From Bacteroidaceae bacterium (GTDB taxonomy: Bacteria; Bacteroidota; Bacteroidia; Bacteroidales; Bacteroidaceae), in contig JAKSIU010000006.1 in NCBI GenBank assembly GCA_024398615.1, positions 28,756-92,755 on the forward strand: a stretch of DNA of 64,000 nt, given 5' to 3'. The position numbers and the translations under genes were made by a program. Shown here one piece after another: positions 33,551 to 42,251 of the stretch. The notes under the pieces were generated by a model. It had not been told where the DNA came from. It was given only the letters and a program-made list of their open reading frames with translations, and searched no databases. Every line of letters starts with the position of its first letter. The stretch's first letter is position 1.

Positions 33551-33613
33551 CAAAAATACAAAAAAGGCTTCAGCCAATCTTGAATAAGGTCTGATAAGTT
33601 TTCACTATTTTTG
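33551..33613. promoter_or_regulatory. Divergent -7 elements (LysM gene and T9SS-sorted gene)
   Basis: CAAAAATA at 33551-33558 reads TATTTTTG for the minus-strand LysM gene; TATTTTTG at 33606-33613 is a plus-strand box. The plus box is only 7 nt from the ATG at 33621, so that transcript is leaderless or the real start is one of the later ATGs (33651, 33660). Confidence 0.5.
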
Positions 33614-33620
33614 CGAAGAA

Positions 33621-34421
33621 ATGGCACTGCAGGAAAAAATATTCGGACATATGTCCATCATGGCAGCCTTGACGGCCATGGTGTATGCTCCGCCGGTCAT
33701 GGCGGAACAGGAGCCTGATGTGGTTGTAAGAGCATTGTTGATATCGGCCTCTACGGACACGGTCATTGTACTGCCTGGTGAAACGGCTCCAAGTGGGCTG
33801 ACAGTGCCATTGAATGTGGTTATGGAAGCGGAAATGTCAGCATCGGAATCGGATGGATACATCATGTTCCCGCAGTGGACGGTTACCAGAACCATAACTG
33901 AAGATGGACAGGAAGAGACCAGCCAGTTCCTCAAGCGTCAGGAAAGCACTACCTCATACGAATTCACTGAATACGGACTGTTCCGCATTGATTTCGAATG
34001 GTCCTACCGTGATAAGGATTCTACAGCTACGGTTCCCGGCAAGAAGATTGAACCAATGACCTTCTCAATTGATGATTCTGAGATAAAGGTCTACAATGCC
34101 TTCTCACCGAACGGTGACGGAATCAACGATACCTACTGCATGTACATGCGTTCGATTGTAAAGGCCGACATCACCATATTCAACCGATGGGGACAGGTCC
34201 TGAGGAAAATTTCCGGAAGTATGGACGAAATCCTTTCGCAGACCAGTCCGCAGCAGGAGTCTGATGGTGGTTATATCCTTGAACTCTGGGACGGCACTTC
34301 CAATGGTGAGACGGTACAGGATGGCGTCTATTTCATTAATGTGCAGGCTACTGGCGCAGGAGGCCGCAAGTATTCTGAAAAGTCCGATATCAATGTGCTG
34401 AAAGGACTGGGAATCAGGTAA
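33621..34421 (+). CDS. Small secreted protein with type-B T9SS sorting domain
   Basis: A 266-residue protein: signal peptide (MSIMAALTAMVYAPPVMA, residues 11-28), ~130 residues of beta-rich sequence without a recognised family (two Ig-like strands, QWTVTRTITEDGQ and FRIDFEWSYRDKDS), then from ~160 a gliding-motility-associated C-terminal (CHU_C, type-B) sorting domain: VYNAFSPNGDGINDTYCMY, DITIFNRWGQVLRKISG, LWDGTSNGETVQDGVYFIN. This domain directs secretion by the type IX system, so the protein is predicted to be secreted or surface-held. Most type-B cargo is far larger. The start may be at 33621, 33651 or 33660. uvrA starts 4 nt after its stop. Confidence 0.88.
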   Translation: MALQEKIFGHMSIMAALTAMVYAPPVMAEQEPDVVVRALLISASTDTVIVLPGETAPSGLTVPLNVVMEAEMSASESDGYIMFPQWTVTRTITEDGQEETSQFLKRQESTTSYEFTEYGLFRIDFEWSYRDKDSTATVPGKKIEPMTFSIDDSEIKVYNAFSPNGDGINDTYCMYMRSIVKADITIFNRWGQVLRKISGSMDEILSQTSPQQESDGGYILELWDGTSNGETVQDGVYFINVQATGAGGRKYSEKSDINVLKGLGIR

Positions 34422-34425
34422 AGAC

Positions 34426-37296
34426 ATGGAAAAGCCCAAGATTCAGGTTACAGGAGCAAGATCAAACAACCTCAAGAATATAGACGTTGAGATTCCGCAT
34501 CGTTCTCTTGCCGTAGTGACAGGACTGAGTGGAAGCGGCAAGTCGTCACTTGCTTTTGACACCATATACGCTGAGGGGCAGCGCCGTTATCTGGAAACGT
34601 TTTCAGCGTATGCCCGAAACTTTCTTGGCGGACTACAGAGACCGGATGTGGACCGTATTACCGGCTTGAGCCCGGTAATATCAATTGAACAGAAGACCAC
34701 GAACCGTAATCCGCGTTCGACAGTTGGAACTGTGACCGAGGTCTATGATTATCTGCGTCTGCTTTTTGCCCGTGCCGGCGAAGCCTATTCCTACCTTTCG
34801 GGCGAGAAGATGGTGCGTTTCACTGAGGAGCAGATTGTATCCCTGATAATGAAGGATTATGACGGACAGCGCATTTTCGTGCTTGCACCTCTGGTCAGGA
34901 ACCGTAAGGGACATTACCGTGAACTCTTCGAGAGCATACGCCGCAAGGGCTATCTGACTGTGCGTGTCGATGGCGTGATCCGTGAGATCAAGCCGGGAAT
35001 GAAACTGGACCGTTACCGCAATCATGACATTGAGGTGGTCATCGAGAAACTGGTGGTGAACGAAAAGTATGAACGCCGTCTTGCCGACAGTGTGGAACTG
35101 GCCATGAAGCAGGGTGATGGGATAATGATGATTCTTTCCCAACCCAAGGAGACTATTCCCGGACGTCCCGAGCCCGGTGTCCTGCGTCACTACAGCCGCC
35201 GTCTCATGTGTCCGGTTACCGGAATCGCCTACAGGGAACCGGCACCGCACAATTTCTCGTTCAATTCGCCACAGGGCTTCTGCCCGCGCTGCAAGGGATT
35301 AGGATATGTGTCGCTCGTGAGTGAGGACAAGGTGCTTCCGGACCGTTCGCTGTCAGTGAAACAGGGTGCGATAGCACCGTTGGGACCTTTCAAGAACACC
35401 TTGATATTCCGGCAGATAAGTGCTCTGTTGGCAAAGTACGACTACTCTGTTGACACTCCAATAGACCAGATGAGTGACGATGTCATAGACGAACTGCTGA
35501 ATGGCAGTGACGAGCGCATCAAGGTCCAGATAACGGGTATCAACAGTGAGGCCGATGCCGTGTTCATGGAGTATGACGGTATATGCAAGTATGTGCGTTC
35601 GCTTCAGCAGCAGCCGGATCTGAGCGCAGCCGAACAGAAGTGGGTTGACCAGTTTGCGGTGACCGATGTCTGTCCGGTCTGTCATGGAGCACGTCTGAAC
35701 CGCGAGGCCCTTCATTTCCGCATTGACGGGAAGAACATATATGAACTGGCGTCAATGGATCTGAGTGACCTTCACAAGTGGTCCGTCGATGTCATTGACC
35801 GCCTTGGAGAACGCCAGCGCAGCATTGCCCAGGAGATACTGAAGGAGATAAGAACGCGTCTGGAATTCATGCTTGAAGTAGGTCTGGACTATCTGTCGCT
35901 GAACCGTCCGTCAGAATCGCTTTCAGGCGGTGAGGAACAGCGCATACGTCTTGCAACCCAGATAGGTTCCAAACTGGTCAATGTGCTGTATATATTGGAC
36001 GAGCCGAGCATCGGACTCCATCAGAGGGATAACTGCCGGCTCATAGAATCGCTCTGCACACTGCGTGATGCAGGTAATACGGTGCTTGTCGTTGAGCATG
36101 ACCGTGACATGATGATGGCAGCCGACTGGATCATTGACCTTGGCCCTCTGGCAGGACGCAAGGGTGGCAACGTGGTCTTTCAGGGGACACCGGCTGAACT
36201 TATGGAGAAGGATACTCTGACGGCCAGATATCTGCGTGGTCAGGAGGATACCTGTGAGAAGGGTGTCGTTCCCCGTCAGGGCAACGGACTTTCGATAACA
36301 TTGCACGGCTGTTGTGGCAACAATCTGAAAAATGTGGATGTGGAGTTTCCTCTGGGCAAGCTTGTCTGTGTGACAGGGGTTTCGGGTAGCGGAAAGTCCA
36401 CACTGGTGAACGAGACTCTGCAGCCTGTTCTCTCGCAGCATTTCTACCGTTCGCTCAAACAGCCGCTGCAGTATTCATCGGTTGAAGGTATTGACAACAT
36501 AGATAAGGTGGTTTGCGTTGATCAGTCGCCATTGGGACGTTCGCCACGTTCCAATCCGGCTACATATACCGGAGTCTTTTCGGATATACGCCAGCTGTTC
36601 GTCGAACTGCCTGAATCCCGTATGCGCGCCTACAAGCCGGGACGTTTTTCGTTCAATGTGTCATCAGGCCGATGTGAGGCCTGCGGTGGCAACGGCTATC
36701 GGACCATTGAGATGAATTTCCTGCCCGATGTCATGGTTCCCTGCGAACAGTGTGGTGGCAAACGTTACAACCGCGAAACGCTTGAGGTACGTTACAAGGG
36801 CAAGTCGATTGCCGATGTTCTGGATATGACCATCAACATGGCTGTCGAGTTCTTTGAGAATGTCCCGGCCATATTGAACAAGATAAAGGTCCTTCAGGAT
36901 GTCGGTCTGGGTTATCTGAAACTGGGACAACCGTCAACTACCATCTCGGGTGGCGAGAGCCAGCGTGTCAAACTGGCATCGGAACTGTCAAAACGTGATA
37001 CCGGCCGTACGCTGTATATTCTTGATGAGCCTACTACCGGTCTGCATTTTGAAGACATCCGTGTGTTGATGAACGTTCTTAACCGTCTGGTAGATAAGGG
37101 AAACACGGTGATAGTGATTGAACATAATATGGATGTCATCAAACAGGCTGACTGGATTATTGATGTTGGCCCGGAAGGAGGCCGGAACGGCGGTCAGATA
37201 GTCGTATGCGGTACACCGGAGCAGGTGGCACAGTCAGGCATCGGGTACACGTCACCTTTCCTGAAAGAGGAGATGAAGCGCAGCAAAATGCTGTAA
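34426..37296 (+). CDS. uvrA: Excinuclease ABC subunit A
   Basis: DNA damage-recognition ATPase of nucleotide excision repair. The 956-residue product has two ABC ATPase modules: Walker [17 protein letters not shown] near residue 35 and [15 protein letters not shown] near residue 650; signatures [17 protein letters not shown] and [16 protein letters not shown]; Walker [12 protein letters not shown] and [11 protein letters not shown]. Zinc modules are visible at CPRCKGLG and [10 protein letters not shown]...CEQCGGKRY. Full length. Only 4 nt follow the sorting-domain gene, so it may be co-transcribed with it, an unusual pairing for a repair gene. Confidence 0.97.
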   Translation: MEKPKIQVTGARSNNLKNIDVEIPHRSLAVVTGLSGSGKSSLAFDTIYAEGQRRYLETFSAYARNFLGGLQRPDVDRITGLSPVISIEQKTTNRNPRSTVGTVTEVYDYLRLLFARAGEAYSYLSGEKMVRFTEEQIVSLIMKDYDGQRIFVLAPLVRNRKGHYRELFESIRRKGYLTVRVDGVIREIKPGMKLDRYRNHDIEVVIEKLVVNEKYERRLADSVELAMKQGDGIMMILSQPKETIPGRPEPGVLRHYSRRLMCPVTGIAYREPAPHNFSFNSPQGFCPRCKGLGYVSLVSEDKVLPDRSLSVKQGAIAPLGPFKNTLIFRQISALLAKYDYSVDTPIDQMSDDVIDELLNGSDERIKVQITGINSEADAVFMEYDGICKYVRSLQQQPDLSAAEQKWVDQFAVTDVCPVCHGARLNREALHFRIDGKNIYELASMDLSDLHKWSVDVIDRLGERQRSIAQEILKEIRTRLEFMLEVGLDYLSLNRPSESLSGGEEQRIRLATQIGSKLVNVLYILDEPSIGLHQRDNCRLIESLCTLRDAGNTVLVVEHDRDMMMAADWIIDLGPLAGRKGGNVVFQGTPAELMEKDTLTARYLRGQEDTCEKGVVPRQGNGLSITLHGCCGNNLKNVDVEFPLGKLVCVTGVSGSGKSTLVNETLQPVLSQHFYRSLKQPLQYSSVEGIDNIDKVVCVDQSPLGRSPRSNPATYTGVFSDIRQLFVELPESRMRAYKPGRFSFNVSSGRCEACGGNGYRTIEMNFLPDVMVPCEQCGGKRYNRETLEVRYKGKSIADVLDMTINMAVEFFENVPAILNKIKVLQDVGLGYLKLGQPSTTISGGESQRVKLASELSKRDTGRTLYILDEPTTGLHFEDIRVLMNVLNRLVDKGNTVIVIEHNMDVIKQADWIIDVGPEGGRNGGQIVVCGTPEQVAQSGIGYTSPFLKEEMKRSKML

Positions 37297-37307
37297 CGGC
37301 AAAAAAC

Positions 37308-37361
37308 GAACAGGGGACAGGCTCCGTTCCAAGGCTTTGGAACGGAGCCTGTCCCCTGTTC
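37308..37361. repeat. REP-like perfect hairpin, copy 2
   Basis: A 23-bp perfect inverted repeat (arms 37308-37330 and 37339-37361) with an 8-nt loop; the arm core is CGGAGCCTGTCCCC. Twenty-two nt of the right arm occur again at 16674-16695. It lies between the convergent ends of uvrA and an OMP gene and probably stops transcription, but the exact sequence reuse points to a dispersed repeat rather than a plain terminator. Confidence 0.8.
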
Positions 37362-37382
37362 AGCAGAATTGTTTTCTGAATG

Positions 37383-38048
37383 TCAGAACATGTAGGCAAG
37401 TGAGATTGTCAGTTCTGAATCTATGTCCAATCCGGCTTTTCCTGACTTTGTGGTGAACTTCTTGTTCTGACCGGACGGGTCACGGTCGTTCGACTTGTAT
37501 GATGACTTTTCAGCGTACAGGGAACCGAATGTGCCTGTGAAGATGAAATGTTCGTCATAGATGTATCTGATGCCGGGCTGTATGCTTGCACCGAAAGTCA
37601 TTCTGTCACGTTCAAAGGTCTTGAAACCATGAACCTGCTCGACATCATAAGGGGTACTCAGTACATCCAGAAGCAGATTTGCCTGAATGAAGCATGAAAG
37701 GTCGCCCTTCTCGAACTTTATTCCGTTATCCCATACGCAGTAGCGGGCAAAAGGTGAAACCATGATTTCGGTTCTCTTCTTGCCGTAATACAGTCCGTCA
37801 ATGTTTCTCTTGTGACCGAATCCGAACGATGCACCGAATTCCCACTTCTCGTCCATTTCATAACCGATGGTGGGGAATATCTGCAGGGTCTTTTCATTCT
37901 TCAGTTTGACCGGATTGTCAAGCAGGTTGACTTCACCGGGATGTTCGAACTTACCTACTCCTATGCAGGCAGTACCGCCAATCCAGGTCTGGGCATTCGC
38001 GGCAGCGCATACCAGAACTGTGGCAAGAATCACATTAATCCTTTTCAT
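37383..38048 (-). CDS. Outer-membrane beta-barrel protein
   Basis: A 221-residue protein with a signal peptide (residues 1-19, VILATVLVCAAANAQ) and a small barrel of alternating strands: WIGGTACIGVGKF, TLQIFPTIGYEMDEKWEFGASFGFGHKRN, IMVSPFARYCVW, CFIQANLLLDVLS, FGASIQPGIRYIYDEHFIFTG and terminal LTISLAYMF. Paralogous in layout to the next gene upstream (both start with WVGGSLGF/WIGGTACIG and SPTIGY/FPTIGY). Second gene of a two-gene unit, 22 nt after the paralogue. Porin-like or structural; function unknown. Confidence 0.8.
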   Translation of the reverse strand: MKRINVILATVLVCAAANAQTWIGGTACIGVGKFEHPGEVNLLDNPVKLKNEKTLQIFPTIGYEMDEKWEFGASFGFGHKRNIDGLYYGKKRTEIMVSPFARYCVWDNGIKFEKGDLSCFIQANLLLDVLSTPYDVEQVHGFKTFERDRMTFGASIQPGIRYIYDEHFIFTGTFGSLYAEKSSYKSNDRDPSGQNKKFTTKSGKAGLDIDSELTISLAYMF

Positions 38049-38070
38049 AAGTAATGCTGCTTAGATTTGT

Positions 38071-38643
38071 TCAGAATGCGTAGTAGATGCCGAAATACAG
38101 GTCGCTGTCAACATCGAGCTGGATTGATGTGCTCTCGTCCTTGACCTTGGTGAATCCAAGTTCTGCAAATTCTGCTACGAGTGCAATGTGGTCAGTGACC
38201 TGATACTTGATCAGCGGAGAAGCGTAGATGCCGAATTTGGTGTACTTTTCTTCATAATTCTGCTCACCTGGCAGGGCGTAGTTCCATTTGTCTGTGAAGA
38301 AATCAGCGCTTGCCTTTGCCAAAAAACTGATCTTGCCGCTCTGGAAGAAATTGTAGCGTACAAAAGGAGCAATGCCGAATGATGATATCGAAGCATCTTT
38401 TTCTCCCATGAAATTCTTTGTGCTTCCAAAGGAGAGTTCAATGCCGGCATCCATCTTGTCGTTGATGGCATAACCTATAGTCGGTGAAAAGTCAATGTCG
38501 ATTTCATTGGCTTCCGATTCCACTAAATTTTCTTCAGAATCATAAGACCTGGAACTGAAACCAAGTGAACCTCCAACCCAAACCTGGGCGCTTACTGTCA
38601 TGCTGGCCAGAATGCCGGCGACTGCAAATAGAATTTTCTTCAT
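38071..38643 (-). CDS. Outer-membrane beta-barrel protein
   Basis: A 190-residue protein with a signal peptide (residues 1-19, ILFAVAGILASMTVSAQ) and barrel strands VWVGGSLGFSSRSYDS, DIDFSPTIGYAINDKMDAGIELSFGSTKNF, SFGIAPFVRYNFFQSGKISFLAKASADFF, FGIYASPLIKYQVTDHIALVAEF and the terminal DLYFGIYYAF with C-terminal Phe. Belongs to the small OMP_b-brl families. It has a full-consensus promoter of its own (38688-38719) and precedes its paralogue at 37383. Confidence 0.82.
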   Translation of the reverse strand: MKKILFAVAGILASMTVSAQVWVGGSLGFSSRSYDSEENLVESEANEIDIDFSPTIGYAINDKMDAGIELSFGSTKNFMGEKDASISSFGIAPFVRYNFFQSGKISFLAKASADFFTDKWNYALPGEQNYEEKYTKFGIYASPLIKYQVTDHIALVAEFAELGFTKVKDESTSIQLDVDSDLYFGIYYAF

Positions 38644-38687
38644 AAGAATTTGTTATTTGATTGTTTGTTGTTTATGTTCGTTTTGTG

Positions 38688-38719
38688 CAAATGTAATGAA
38701 TGTGATTAACAATGACAAA
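38688..38719 (-). promoter_or_regulatory. Promoter of the tandem OMP genes
   Basis: CAAATGTA at 38688-38695 reads TACATTTG on minus and CAAA at 38716-38719 reads TTTG, with a 20-nt spacer. Full Bacteroidota consensus, 45 nt before the start at 38643 and just after the DEAD-box helicase stop. Confidence 0.75.
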
Positions 38720-38730
38720 ATAGTTGCCAA

Positions 38731-39963
38731 TCATTTTCTGTCACCGTCACGTCTTACATTCCTGCCATGTGGTTTGGACTTTCCTCTGTGACTGTGACCT
38801 TTGGACTTGTCTGGCTGATAGACAGGCGCTTCTCCAAGTTCAGGTGGTACCGGAATCTTGAAAACCGGTTTTCCAAGGAACTTTTCAATGCGGCCGAACT
38901 GGCTCTGTTCTTCTGTGTTGATGAAGGTCAGCGCGCATCCCTCTGCTCCGGCGCGTGCGGTACGTCCTATGCGGTGCACATAGTCCTCTGGGTCATGCGG
39001 AACATCGTAGTTTATGACAAGGTCTATGTCATCGATGTCTATTCCGCGTGAGACTATGTCTGTGGCGACAAGCATGTTTATGTGTCCGTTGCGGAATTTG
39101 AGCATGATGTCATCGCGTTCGGACTGATCAAGGTCTGAGTGCATGTCTCCCACGTTCAGTCCAAGACGACGCAACGATTTGGTTATTTCCTTGACTTTGA
39201 GCTTTGCGCTTGAGAATACTATGACTCTCTTGGGAGCCTGATCCTGGAACAGGCTCTGGATTATCTGCAGTTTCTGGGCTTCATGACAGACGTATGCCGC
39301 CTGCAGGATCTTGTCGGCAGGACGGGAGACGGCAATCTTCACTTCGGCGGGATTGTGCAGAATGGTCTTTGCCATGTCCTGGATTTCCTTGGGCATGGTG
39401 GCTGAAAACAGCATGTTCTGGCGCTTGGCCGGCAACTGTCTCACAATCTGCATGATATCGTCAAAGAAACCCATGTCGAGCATGCGGTCGGCCTCGTCAA
39501 GAATGAAGAATGACACCTTTGACAGGTCGATGTTTCCAAGACTTATATGGCTGATAAGACGTCCCGGAGTGGCGACAACTATGTCTGTTCCCATGGCAAA
39601 GCCGCGTTTCTCCTGCTCAAAGCGGATACCGTCATTGCCCCCATATACGGCTGTGCTTGACACGTTCGTGAAATATGAGAAGCCCTCGACCTGCTGGTCT
39701 ATCTGCTGGGCCAGTTCTCTGGTCGGGACCATGATGAGGCAGTTGATGGCACCTTCGGGGTATCGGCCTGTTGAAAGCTTGTCAAGGACGGGCAGAAGAT
39801 AGGCGGCCGTCTTGCCGGTGCCCGTCTGTGCCACTCCTATGAGGTCACGGCCTTCAAGCAGAACGGGAATGGCCTGCTCCTGGATGGGAGTGCACTCCTG
39901 AAAGTTCATTGCGTCTATGGCATCGAGCAGGGCAGGTTCAAAGTCCAGTTCGTCAAATCTCAT
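38731..39963 (-). CDS. DEAD-box ATP-dependent RNA helicase
   Basis: A 410-residue RhlE-like RNA helicase. Motifs in order: Q motif near residue 20 (ECTPIQEQAIP), I GVAQTGTGKTAAYLLP, Ia PTRELAQQ, GG/TPGR motif TPGRLISHI, II DEADRMLDMGF, III FSATMP, then IVFSSAKLKVK, V VATDIVSRGID and VI YVHRIGRTARAG. The basic tail (KGHSHRGKSKPHGRNVRRDG) probably binds RNA. It starts 2 nt after the LptF/G-type stop and is the last gene of the lon operon. Substrate RNA (ribosome assembly or cold adaptation) is a family-level guess. Confidence 0.94.
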   Translation of the reverse strand: MRFDELDFEPALLDAIDAMNFQECTPIQEQAIPVLLEGRDLIGVAQTGTGKTAAYLLPVLDKLSTGRYPEGAINCLIMVPTRELAQQIDQQVEGFSYFTNVSSTAVYGGNDGIRFEQEKRGFAMGTDIVVATPGRLISHISLGNIDLSKVSFFILDEADRMLDMGFFDDIMQIVRQLPAKRQNMLFSATMPKEIQDMAKTILHNPAEVKIAVSRPADKILQAAYVCHEAQKLQIIQSLFQDQAPKRVIVFSSAKLKVKEITKSLRRLGLNVGDMHSDLDQSERDDIMLKFRNGHINMLVATDIVSRGIDIDDIDLVINYDVPHDPEDYVHRIGRTARAGAEGCALTFINTEEQSQFGRIEKFLGKPVFKIPVPPELGEAPVYQPDKSKGHSHRGKSKPHGRNVRRDGDRK

Positions 39964-39965
39964 AT

Positions 39966-41084
39966 CTATTTAGGTGCTTTAATGTAAAGGAATATGGCAA
40001 TTGCCACGAATACGACATTGGGAAGCCACTCGGCCCAGAAAGCCGACATCGTGCCGGCGACAGCGAACATTGATGACACGGATTGGAACAGGATATAGCC
40101 GAAACTGAGTCCCAGGCCTATTCCAAGATGCAGTCCCATACCTCCTTTGCGCTTGCGGCTGGAAAGCGCCGCACCTATGATCGTAAGGATGAATGATGCG
40201 AACGACATGGCGTAGCGCTTGTGGTATTCAATCTCAAAGTCCTGGATATTTCCCATGCCTCTTGCTTTCTGCTGGAGAATGTACTCGCGCAGTTCTGGGG
40301 ATGACATTGTCTCCTGCTGGCCATTGACTATCAGAAAGTCCGATGGCTGGAAATGTATTACTGTATCCATCTGAAGACCTTCGTTCAGCGTTTCGTATGC
40401 ACCGGACAGGTCGCGTATCATGTAGTTCTTCACGGTCCAGTGATAGGGCTCCTGGGATAATGTGTCATATTCAATGGAACGTGCAGTCATGTGTGACAAC
40501 AGCTGTTTGCCGTCAAATTTGTCAAGAGAGAAACGGTATCCGGTCTTGCTGTAGTCGTCGTAACGTTCAATGTAGGCAATCACGCCTTCCTCGACAACTA
40601 TCTGGATGTTGAAGTTGCCGTCGGCATTGTTGCGGTTGGAATGGTGCAGATTGTAGCGGTCCTCGAATTCAAGTCTTGTCACGTTTCCTTTAGGGATGAT
40701 TTCAGATCCAAGAACCAGGGTCAGCCCGGCAATGGCGGCGGCCGACAGCATATATGGTACCATCATTCTGCGGAAACTCATGCCGTTTGAGAACATGGCT
40801 ATTATCTCGGAGTTCTCGGCCAGTTTCGAAGTGAAGAATATGACTGCAATGAACACGAACAGAGGACTGAACAGATTGGCAAAATACGGTATGAAGTTCA
40901 GGTAGTACTGGAAGATAATCTCATATGTACTGGCTGCGTTCAGCTTGTCAATGTGCTCGTTGAAGTCAAACACCACAGCTATGGTGATGATGAGGGCTAT
41001 TGAAAAGAAGTATGTGCCCAGGAACTTCTTGATGATGTACCAGTCCAGGGTGGTGAGCAGTCTCTTTCTTGCAAATTTCTTCAT
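39966..41084 (-). CDS. LptF/LptG family permease
   Basis: A 372-residue inner-membrane subunit of the lipopolysaccharide export transporter LptB2FG. N-terminal helices occur at about residues 22-45, 58-85 and 102-125 (YIIKKFLGTYFFSIALIITIAV, FANLFSPLFVFIAVIFFTSKLAE with the SNGMSFRRM coupling segment), then a periplasmic beta-jellyroll ~135-280, then three C-terminal helices (SFASFILTIIGAALSS, LGLSFGYILFQSVSSMF, WLPNVVFVAIAIFLYI). LptF and LptG cannot be told apart from this. 12 nt after tgt in the lon-tgt-lpt-helicase operon. Confidence 0.93.
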   Translation of the reverse strand: MKKFARKRLLTTLDWYIIKKFLGTYFFSIALIITIAVVFDFNEHIDKLNAASTYEIIFQYYLNFIPYFANLFSPLFVFIAVIFFTSKLAENSEIIAMFSNGMSFRRMMVPYMLSAAAIAGLTLVLGSEIIPKGNVTRLEFEDRYNLHHSNRNNADGNFNIQIVVEEGVIAYIERYDDYSKTGYRFSLDKFDGKQLLSHMTARSIEYDTLSQEPYHWTVKNYMIRDLSGAYETLNEGLQMDTVIHFQPSDFLIVNGQQETMSSPELREYILQQKARGMGNIQDFEIEYHKRYAMSFASFILTIIGAALSSRKRKGGMGLHLGIGLGLSFGYILFQSVSSMFAVAGTMSAFWAEWLPNVVFVAIAIFLYIKAPK

Positions 41085-41096
41085 AGGCTTTCTTTT

Positions 41097-42251
41097 TCAA
41101 AGTCTCTGCATGGTTCTCTCTGACATGACCTGTTTCCAATGGTGGAAATCATCAGCCAGAATGTGCTTCCTGGCTTCACGGACCAGCCAAAGGTAGAACG
41201 CAAGGTTATGGACCGATGCAATCTGCAGGGCCAGATACTCCTGAGCCTTGAACAGATGATGCAGGTATGCCTTGGTATAGGCGGTGTCAACGAACGATGC
41301 GCCATCGGCCTCAATGGGCTCGAAGCAGTCCTCCCACTTCTTGTTGCGTATGTTTATGATGCCGTCTTTAGTGAACAGCATGGCGTTGCGGCCGTTACGG
41401 GTTGGCATTACGCAGTCGAACATGTCAACCCCAAGAGCTATGCTTTCGATGATGTTCTGCGGGGTTCCGACTCCCATCAGGTAGCGGGGACGGTCTTTTG
41501 GAAGGATCCCGTTCACCACGTCAATCATTTCATACATGACCGGGGCGGGTTCGCCTACAGCCAGACCGCCGATGGCATTGCCGGGAGCGTCCTTTGATGC
41601 GATGAATTCGGCCGAACGCTTTCTCAGGTCAGCGTACTGGCATCCCTGGACAATGGGGAACAGGGACTGTCGGTAACCGTATTTTGGCGTTGTCTCCTCG
41701 AAACGGGTCACGCAGCGGTCCAGCCAACGGTGTGTGCGTTCCATCGACTGGCGGGCGTACTGGAAATCGGCGTCTCCGGGACAGCATTCGTCAAATGCCA
41801 TCATGATGTCGGCACCAATTGTCCGTTCAATGTCCATGACGCGCTCGGGCGTGAACAGATGCCTGGAGCCGTCAATGTGTGACTGGAAAGTGACACCTTC
41901 TTCCTTCATCTTTCTGAGCCCTGCCAGCGAGAAGACCTGGAAGCCTCCGCTGTCAGTCAGCATGGGGCGGTCAAAACCGTTGAACTTGTGCAGTCCACCG
42001 GCTTTTTCCAGAATGTCCAGACCGGGACGCAGGTACAGATGATATGTGTTGCCAAGAATGATCTGGGCCTTGATGTCATCTTTGAGTTCTCTGAGATGAA
42101 CTGCCTTGACTGAGCCTACGGTACCGACTGGCATGAAGATCGGTGTTTCGATCTGTCCGTGATCGGTCGATATGAGCCCGGCACGGGCGTTTGACCCGCT
42201 GTCGGTATGCTGAAGTTCAAAAGTCAGTCCCGGTTGCATCACTTTAGTCAT
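41097..42251 (-). CDS. tgt: tRNA-guanine(34) transglycosylase, zinc-motif variant
   Basis: Exchanges guanine at the wobble position of tRNA(Asp/Asn/His/Tyr) for preQ1. The 384-residue product has the Tgt barrel motifs FELQHTDSGSNARAG, MPVGTVGSVKAV, MLTDSGGFQVFSLAG (Asp base contact), IGADIMMAFDECCPGD, GNAIGGLAVGEP and DMFDCVMPTRNGRNAM (catalytic Asp). Where E. coli Tgt has its CxCxxC zinc ligands, before the YxxAYLHHL segment, this one has EADGASFVDTAYTKAYLHHL, with no cysteines. The start overlaps the lon stop by 4 nt. Confidence 0.92.
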   Translation of the reverse strand: MTKVMQPGLTFELQHTDSGSNARAGLISTDHGQIETPIFMPVGTVGSVKAVHLRELKDDIKAQIILGNTYHLYLRPGLDILEKAGGLHKFNGFDRPMLTDSGGFQVFSLAGLRKMKEEGVTFQSHIDGSRHLFTPERVMDIERTIGADIMMAFDECCPGDADFQYARQSMERTHRWLDRCVTRFEETTPKYGYRQSLFPIVQGCQYADLRKRSAEFIASKDAPGNAIGGLAVGEPAPVMYEMIDVVNGILPKDRPRYLMGVGTPQNIIESIALGVDMFDCVMPTRNGRNAMLFTKDGIINIRNKKWEDCFEPIEADGASFVDTAYTKAYLHHLFKAQEYLALQIASVHNLAFYLWLVREARKHILADDFHHWKQVMSERTMQRL

